In this document: positions 1 through 3,630 of the stretch, one piece after another
Position numbering within the stretch: the first letter of the stretch is position 1
Layout of the letters: the number at the start of each line of letters is the position of its first letter
Assembly (NCBI GenBank): GCA_002437585.1
Contig: DJQM01000024.1
Span: forward strand, 1 to 9,103
DNA length: 9,103 bases
Direction of reading: 5' to 3'
Source of the DNA: Clostridiales bacterium UBA6386
GTDB taxonomy: Bacteria > Bacillota > Clostridia > Oscillospirales > Oscillospiraceae
The notes under the pieces: generated by a model
What the model saw: the letters and a program-made list of their open reading frames with translations, nothing else
Database searches by the model: none
What the model was told of the DNA's origin: nothing
Made by a program: the position numbers and the translations under genes

Positions 1-195
1 CTGGGGAAAGCCCTGTACTCCATGATCATCACTTTGCTCCGTAATGTGATCCTTTTTATACCGGGCGTCATGCTGATGGACGCATTGTGGAACCTTCCGG
101 GCGTAATTGCAACGCAGCCAGCAGTGGAATGCATTGTCATGGTCGTGAGCATCATTCTATACCTTTTGCATCAAAAGCGAGAAATCAATGCATAA
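1..195 (+). CDS. MATE-family efflux transporter, C-terminal fragment (5' end outside window)
   Basis: The frame is open from base 1 and ends in TAA at 193-195, giving the last 64 residues of a longer protein. It begins LGKALYSMIITLLRNVIL, has two hydrophobic stretches (about residues 5-27 and 41-55) and a short charged tail ending in HQKREINA. The pattern of a glycine/small-residue start, an SxxxxLRN motif and a last helix followed by a basic tail fits the C-terminus of MATE-type (multi-antimicrobial extrusion) sodium- or proton-coupled drug exporters of Firmicutes; this is family recognition from a short piece. Its base composition is less GC-rich than the genes to the right. The next terminator-like hairpin is about 115 bases downstream (309-350). 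Only the tail is present, so substrate and subfamily cannot be judged. Confidence 0.7.
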   Translation: MGKALYSMIITLLRNVILFIPGVMLMDALWNLPGVIATQPAVECIVMVVSIILYLLHQKREINA

Positions 196-308
196 CCTTG
201 CCGCGGATATTTCTGTTTGAGGTATCTACGGCTTCAGAACGGCAGTCTTGCATAAAGCATGACACGAAGAACGGCGGTGCGAGTGCAAACAGAAATCTAC
301 AACGTAGG

Positions 309-350
309 AAAGCCCTGTGCTGCGTGCAATAATACGCAGTGCAGGGCTTT
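309..350 (+). terminator. Rho-independent terminator-like hairpin downstream of the MATE gene
   Basis: A 17-base arm (309-325) pairs with 334-350 around an 8-base loop (326-333). Two of the 17 pairs are G-U wobbles in RNA; the rest are Watson-Crick. A T-rich run (TTTTCTCGTTT) starts at the end of the stem on the plus strand. It probably ends MATE transcription, although it lies 113 bases past that stop codon. The minus-strand side has a poorer T tract. Confidence 0.7.
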
Positions 351-700
351 TCTCGTTTCTGGCGATTTTGAGCGGCGCATTCAATGGACTGTACGCAGGA
401 CGCGCCCTTGCGCTTCACGGAATCGGACGATAACCAGACAAACCGCAAAAGGTCACGCGAAACCGCACAACGGCTGCATGATACCGTGAGTCGCGGAGCA
501 GTGCAATCCGTACACGCAGAAGGCAGATACTTCACGAATCCGGCAAGCATTGATTTTTTCCGCCTGATTTCAAGGCATTTCTGCCCGAAAATCTCTGCAA
601 ATCCGCCTCATTCGTAAAACTCTTACAGTTCCATTTGAAAAACCGCCTTGGCAATATTCAGCGGAATCAAATATCAATCTTGACGGTCGGAGGTAGAGAA

Positions 701-802
701 TTGACGAGTGAGAAGTGCGGGCTTATCAAAAACGAGACCATGTCGTTTATAAGATGGACGGAGGAAACATATCAAAGGTATCTGCTTGATTTTGATATGT
801 AA
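701..802 (+). CDS. Small ORF of 33 codons, unknown, doubtful
   Basis: A TTG start at 701 is preceded by CGGAGGT (688-694) at a 6-base spacing, and the frame ends in TAA at 800-802. The 33-residue product starts MTSEKCGLIKN and ends in YLLDFDM; it has no signal peptide, membrane segment or motif that I recognise. The 3' third contains a 9-base inverted repeat (768-776 with 791-799). It stops about 50 bases before the end of the transposase remnant. It may be a true small protein, the truncated start of a gene interrupted by the insertion element, or chance. Only the ribosome binding site favours it. Confidence 0.2.
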   Translation: MTSEKCGLIKNETMSFIRWTEETYQRYLLDFDM

Positions 803-850
803 GTGTCCGGATTGATTTATTATCAGCGAAGGGCATTGCCTTTTAAGAGA

Positions 851-1042
851 CTATAAATTTGCGCAGGCAAACATTGCGTGCAGGTGATTCTCGTTTTTCT
901 TCAAACCTCTGTACGCCACTTTCCTGTAGCCGAACTGGCACTTTATAATCCGGAATACATGTTCCACTTTGCAGCGGATGGAGGATTTGCGGTTTTCCAT
1001 GTACCGTTCCCAGTCGATTGCGTTGTCATGCACTTGGGGCAA
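851..1042 (-). pseudogene. IS5/IS4-type DDE transposase, C-terminal remnant
   Basis: On the minus strand this 63-codon frame encodes the C-terminal end of a DDE transposase. The signature is DNAIDWERYMENRKSS followed by IRCKVEHVFRIIKCQFGYRK and a YRGLKKN..H..FACANL tail; the Glu of KVEH is in the position of the third catalytic acidic residue in IS5-group enzymes (family knowledge). Full-length enzymes have around 300 or more residues, so the N-terminal helix-turn-helix and both Asp residues of the triad are missing. The same frame can be read back to about 1107, but that part does not look like transposase, so there may be a frameshift or the recombined edge. The fragment cannot catalyse transposition. 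It abuts the 3' end of the TSCPD gene. Confidence 0.8.
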
Positions 1043-1107
1043 AAGGCTCGCAACGACAGCCTGGTCGTTTTGCGTATGTTCGATTGGGAAAACTCTGATA
1101 AGGCGGT

Positions 1108-1353
1108 TCAGGCGTTTTTGGCCTGTTTCAGAGCCTGAGCCAGCTGGTCGGGGCAGGAGGTTTTCTTCATGCCGCAGGTGGTGCCCTCCAGACGGGAGAT
1201 CACGGTGTCAACGTCCATGCCCTCCACCAGCTTGCCGATGCCCTTCAGGTTGCCGTTGCAGCCGCCCACAAATTCCACGTTCTTTACCTTGCCGTCCTCA
1301 ATGTCGAAATAGATCATCTGAGAGCAGGTTCCCTTGGTTTTATACTGATACAT
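1108..1353 (-). CDS. TSCPD domain protein (TIGR03905-like), 81 aa
   Basis: This small protein consists of a single TSCPD domain. Its hallmark Thr-Ser-Cys-Pro-Asp lies at residues 65-69, with further cysteines at 10, 32 and 60 and the typical VEFVGGCNGN turn at 26-35 and EGTTCG at 56-61. Similar stand-alone proteins are classed as uncharacterised family TIGR03905; a related domain occurs at the C-terminus of some vitamin B12-dependent ribonucleotide reductases (family knowledge). The cysteine spacing suggests metal binding, but that is inference. The length fits the family. The ATG is preceded on the minus strand by AGAAAGGAAC. It lies 18 bases downstream of ybaK on the same strand and is probably co-transcribed. 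I see no terminator after it: the coding region runs directly into the IS remnant, so the native 3' flank may have been lost. Confidence 0.88.
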   Translation of the reverse strand: MYQYKTKGTCSQMIYFDIEDGKVKNVEFVGGCNGNLKGIGKLVEGMDVDTVISRLEGTTCGMKKTSCPDQLAQALKQAKNA

Positions 1354-1371
1354 CGTATCGTTCCTTTCTGT

Positions 1372-1845
1372 TTATTTCACCAAATCCAGTAATTTCGCGC
1401 CCACAAGCTCCACCAGAGGCTCCGGCGGGACAATGAGCTGATGGCCTCTGGCACCGGCGGACACCGCGATTTCCTCCCAGAGTACGCAGGTTTCATCGAA
1501 AAAAGTAGGGTATTTTTTCTTCATACCCACGGGGCTGCATCCGCCCCGGATGTAGCCGGTAAGCCCCAGAAGCTCCTTGACGGCCACCAGCTCCATGTTT
1601 TTGTCCCCGGCGGCCTTGGCCGCCTTTTTCAGATCCAGCTCACAGCACACGGGAATGCAGAAGACGTTGATGCCCGTCTTTTCGCCCCGGGCCACCAGGG
1701 TTTTGAAAACCTGCTCCTGGGGCAGGCCGATGGCATCCGCCGCATGGGTGCCGCTGAGGTCATTTTCGTCAAACTCGTAGAAGGCCTCCCGGCAGGGAAT
1801 TTTTGCCTGCTCCACCAGTCTGACCGCGTTTGTTTTTGTTGCCAT
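1372..1845 (-). CDS. ybaK: YbaK/EbsC-family aminoacyl-tRNA deacylase (Cys-tRNA(Pro) deacylase type), 157 aa
   Basis: The product is a cytoplasmic editing enzyme of the YbaK/ProX superfamily; characterised YbaK proteins hydrolyse Cys-tRNA(Pro) mischarged by prolyl-tRNA synthetase (family knowledge). The sequence starts MATKTNAVRLVEQAKI, has the conserved lysine at residue 48 in QEQVFKTL, the GTHAADAIG segment at 32-40, and the GGCSPVGMKKKYP motif that closes the substrate pocket. Length matches the family. The frame stays open further upstream, but I place the start at 1843-1845: an AGGCGGTG ribosome binding site lies just before it, and the upstream ATG at 1861-1863 overlaps the predicted -10 box, so it is unlikely to be transcribed. 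It leads a two-gene minus-strand unit with the TSCPD gene and is divergent from tepA. Specificity within the superfamily is inferred. Confidence 0.9.
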   Translation of the reverse strand: MATKTNAVRLVEQAKIPCREAFYEFDENDLSGTHAADAIGLPQEQVFKTLVARGEKTGINVFCIPVCCELDLKKAAKAAGDKNMELVAVKELLGLTGYIRGGCSPVGMKKKYPTFFDETCVLWEEIAVSAGARGHQLIVPPEPLVELVGAKLLDLVK

Positions 1846-1861
1846 AATATCACCGCCTGAC

Positions 1862-1890
1862 ATTATACGACTTTTTTTGCCCCGGCGCAA
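1862..1890 (-). promoter_or_regulatory. Predicted sigma-A promoter for ybaK-TSCPD
   Basis: On the minus strand a perfect TATAAT (1862-1867) is preceded at 17 bases by TTGCGC (1885-1890), which matches only the TTG of the -35 consensus. The spacer contains an A7 run. Start of transcription is expected near 1853-1856, about 10 bases before the chosen ATG, so part of the ribosome binding site would lie at the very 5' end of the mRNA. Confidence 0.6.
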
Positions 1891-1940
1891 GAGGGAATTA
1901 TCCGCCAAATTGGGGATATCCTAAGCGCGGGGGTGTTTTT

Positions 1941-2639
1941 ATGGAAAACGATGCGCAAATGAGAAAACAGGAGCGGGAGCAGATCATCGAGCTTGGCTCG
2001 GATGTGACCAAATCCCAGAAGGGGAATATTTACACGCTGACCATCATCGGACAGGTGGAGGGACACCAGGTGGCTCCGGAGACGGTGAAGACCACGAAGT
2101 ATGAGCATGTGCTGCCGCTGCTTGCCGGAATCGAGGAAAGCGACGACATTGACGGACTGCTGCTGCTTCTGAACACCGTTGGCGGGGACATTGAGGCGGG
2201 GCTTGCCATTGCGGAAATGATCGCGGGGATGAAAAAGCCCACGGTTTCCCTGGTGCTGGGCGGGGGACATTCCATCGGGATTCCCCTGGCAGTATGCACC
2301 AAAAAGTCCTTTATTACGCCCACCGCCAGCATGACGGTGCACCCGGTGCGGATGACGGGGCTGGTGGTGGGCGCGCCCCAGACCTTCCGGTATTTTCAGC
2401 GGATTCAGGAGCAGATTGCGGATTTTGTCACGGCGAACTCCAAAATCAGCCGGGAGGATTTTGAGCATTATATGATGGCCACCGGGGAGATGGCCACGGA
2501 TGTGGGCACCATTCTCTACGGCAAGGAGGCGGTGGCCTCGGGGCTCATCGACAAGCTGGGCGGGCTCAGTGACGCGCTGTCCACGCTCCATCGGATGATC
2601 GAAAAGGACGCAAAACAGAGGAAGAGCGGCGGGAAATGA
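1941..2639 (+). CDS. tepA: TepA-like ClpP-fold serine protease, 232 aa
   Basis: This belongs to the ClpP/crotonase-fold peptidase group, nearest to TepA (YmfB) of Bacillus, which was described as a translocation-enhancing protein thought to degrade signal peptides (family knowledge). The likely catalytic serine is Ser111 in GGGHSIGIP, the histidine is His134 in MTVHP, and Asp187 in ATDVG is the best candidate for the third residue. The oxyanion-hole region LLNTVGGDIEAGLAIAEMI is at residues 76-94. There is no signal peptide, so it should be cytosolic. The ATG follows GGGGGTG (1929-1935) with a 5-base spacer. In Bacillus subtilis tepA lies close to spoIIIE; here ftsK/spoIIIE follows after one extra gene, which supports the identification. 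The stop codon sits in the loop of a terminator hairpin. Family placement is firm; the physiological substrate is unknown. Confidence 0.88.
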   Translation: MENDAQMRKQEREQIIELGSDVTKSQKGNIYTLTIIGQVEGHQVAPETVKTTKYEHVLPLLAGIEESDDIDGLLLLLNTVGGDIEAGLAIAEMIAGMKKPTVSLVLGGGHSIGIPLAVCTKKSFITPTASMTVHPVRMTGLVVGAPQTFRYFQRIQEQIADFVTANSKISREDFEHYMMATGEMATDVGTILYGKEAVASGLIDKLGGLSDALSTLHRMIEKDAKQRKSGGK

Positions 2640-2652
2640 TCCCGCCGCTTTT
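2625..2652 (+). terminator. Terminator overlapping the tepA stop codon
   Basis: A 10-base perfect stem (2625-2634 with 2640-2649) encloses a 5-base loop AATGA whose last three bases are the tepA stop codon. Four T residues end the stem (2649-2652), then GCGTTT follows, so the U tract is short and some read-through into the next genes is possible. Confidence 0.75.
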
Positions 2653-2679
2653 GCGTTTCCGATGGAACGAAAAAAGGAC

Positions 2680-2708
2680 TGGAAAAATCCTGAAAAGTAT
2701 GGTATCAT
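2680..2708 (+). promoter_or_regulatory. Predicted promoter for the uppP-like/ftsK unit
   Basis: An extended -10 element TGG-TATCAT (TATCAT at 2703-2708) has a TGGAAA -35 match (2680-2685, four of six consensus bases) at 17 bases. It lies between the tepA terminator and the TTG start at 2781, leaving a leader of roughly 65 bases. Confidence 0.5.
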
Positions 2709-2765
2709 AAAGTGTAATGCTATTGTTTGTGATGCGCGGCCGGGCTTTGGGTGCGCTGTGTATCG

Positions 2766-2783
2766 AAAGGAGGAACCGCTTTG
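2766..2783 (+). promoter_or_regulatory. Strong ribosome binding site that fixes a TTG start
   Basis: AAAGGAGG (2766-2773) is followed after 7 bases by TTG at 2781-2783. An in-frame ATG at 2751 has no comparable site and would lie upstream of it, so the TTG is preferred as the start of the UppP-like gene. Confidence 0.8.
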
Positions 2784-3617
2784 GAGCTGAACTGGCTGCA
2801 AAGTATTGCGCTTGGTCTGATTTCCGGCGCGGCGGATATTTTTCCGGTGTCTGCCCAGGCTCACCGGCTGCTGCTGCTGAAGTTCTTCGGGGTGAATCAG
2901 CTGTCCAATTTACAGGCACTGCTGCTTCACCTGAGCGTGGCTGCGGCACTGTATCTATCCAGCCAGGGGCAGTTCGTCCGGATGAACCGAGCCAGAGCCT
3001 TGGCGAGGATTCCCAAAAAGAAGCGCAAGCGGCCGCTGGACACCCGGAGCATGATGGACTGGAGCCTGATCAAGACCATGCTGGTACCCACAGTAATTGG
3101 GCTGCTGCTGAACAGTCGGGTGCGCACATGGAGCCTCAGCATGTTCCTGATTGCGGGAATGCTGTTTGTCAACGGCCTGATTTTGTACATCCCTCAGTTT
3201 CTTCCTACCAGCAATCGGGATTCCCGGACGCTGACCCGGCTGGAGGGTGCGCTGATGGGTCTGGGCGCCGGATTTTCTGTGCTGCCGGGTATTTCTACGG
3301 TGGGTGTTATGACCTCCATCGCCTCGGTGTGCGGCATTGAGCGGCTGTACGGCCTGAATATGACCTTCATCGTGAAGATGTTTTTCCTGATTGGCCTGAT
3401 GGTCTACGATGTGCTGGCTATCATTGCGGGCGACCTGAGTGGGCTGACGCTGATGCTGCTGATTCAGTATATCTTCACCGCGGTGATGTCCTTCGCAGCG
3501 GCTATGTTCGGCATTCGGATGCTGCGCAAGCTGGCACCGGAGCACGGCTTCCACACCTTCGGCGTGTATTGCTGGGGGCTGGCTCTGTTTGCCTTTATCC
3601 TGAATCTGGTTGTGTAG
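2781..3617 (+). CDS. UppP/BacA-like integral membrane protein with degenerate catalytic motifs, 278 aa
   Basis: The protein has the length, about eight hydrophobic segments and the two re-entrant motif regions of undecaprenyl-pyrophosphate phosphatase (BacA/UppP), which recycles the lipid carrier for cell-wall synthesis. Motif 1, normally EGxTEFLPISSxGH, reads SGAADIFPVSAQAH at residues 15-28: the first Glu is Ser15, the second is Asp19, the second Ser is Ala25, while His28 is kept. Motif 2, normally PGxSRSG, reads PGISTVG at 169-175, so the essential Arg is Thr173. A lysine/arginine-rich cytosolic loop follows at 76-84. Start is TTG, fixed by AAAGGAGG at 2766. The stop overlaps the ribosome binding site of ftsK and only 10 bases separate the two genes. 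It is either a divergent enzyme or a non-catalytic relative; I expect the latter. Family assignment from motifs is good, function is not known. Confidence 0.75.
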   Translation: MELNWLQSIALGLISGAADIFPVSAQAHRLLLLKFFGVNQLSNLQALLLHLSVAAALYLSSQGQFVRMNRARALARIPKKKRKRPLDTRSMMDWSLIKTMLVPTVIGLLLNSRVRTWSLSMFLIAGMLFVNGLILYIPQFLPTSNRDSRTLTRLEGALMGLGAGFSVLPGISTVGVMTSIASVCGIERLYGLNMTFIVKMFFLIGLMVYDVLAIIAGDLSGLTLMLLIQYIFTAVMSFAAAMFGIRMLRKLAPEHGFHTFGVYCWGLALFAFILNLVV

Positions 3618-3630
3618 GAGGTTTCCTGTG
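3616..3630 (+). promoter_or_regulatory. Ribosome binding site that fixes the ftsK GTG start
   Basis: AGGAGGT (3616-3622) overlaps the last two bases of the UppP-like stop codon and is followed after 5 bases by GTG (3628-3630). A TTG at 3610 in the same frame lies upstream of this site and is rejected. The overlap implies translational coupling of the two genes. Confidence 0.8.

Larger units (their letters stand above)
196..850. other. Gene-poor, lower-GC stretch between the MATE gene and an IS remnant
   Basis: No open frame here has a recognisable product. Several overlapping frames of 60-120 codons run through it on both strands, but none shows a family motif, and the ones I compared contradict each other. 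GC is about 42% over 601-700, against 68% in a sample of ftsK. Identifiable items are a terminator-like hairpin (309-350), a 10-base inverted repeat (209-218 with 287-296), a 9-base inverted repeat (768-776 with 791-799) and one 33-codon ORF with a good ribosome binding site (701-802). It looks like decayed accessory DNA, which is an inference from composition and from the neighbouring transposase fragment. Confidence 0.6.

Noticed and set aside
384..617. 77-codon plus frame and an overlapping 76-codon frame (259-489) in the gene-poor block
   Set aside because: No good ribosome binding site, no recognised family, overlapping alternative frames of similar length, and the second frame crosses the terminator hairpin.
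1914..1921. Palindrome GGATATCC upstream of tepA as a possible operator
   Set aside because: An isolated 8-base palindrome without repeat or flanking symmetry is expected by chance at this scale.
1863..2864. 333-codon minus-strand frame opposite tepA
   Set aside because: It is antisense to tepA with its catalytic motifs and crosses the ybaK promoter; composition looks like a shadow frame.
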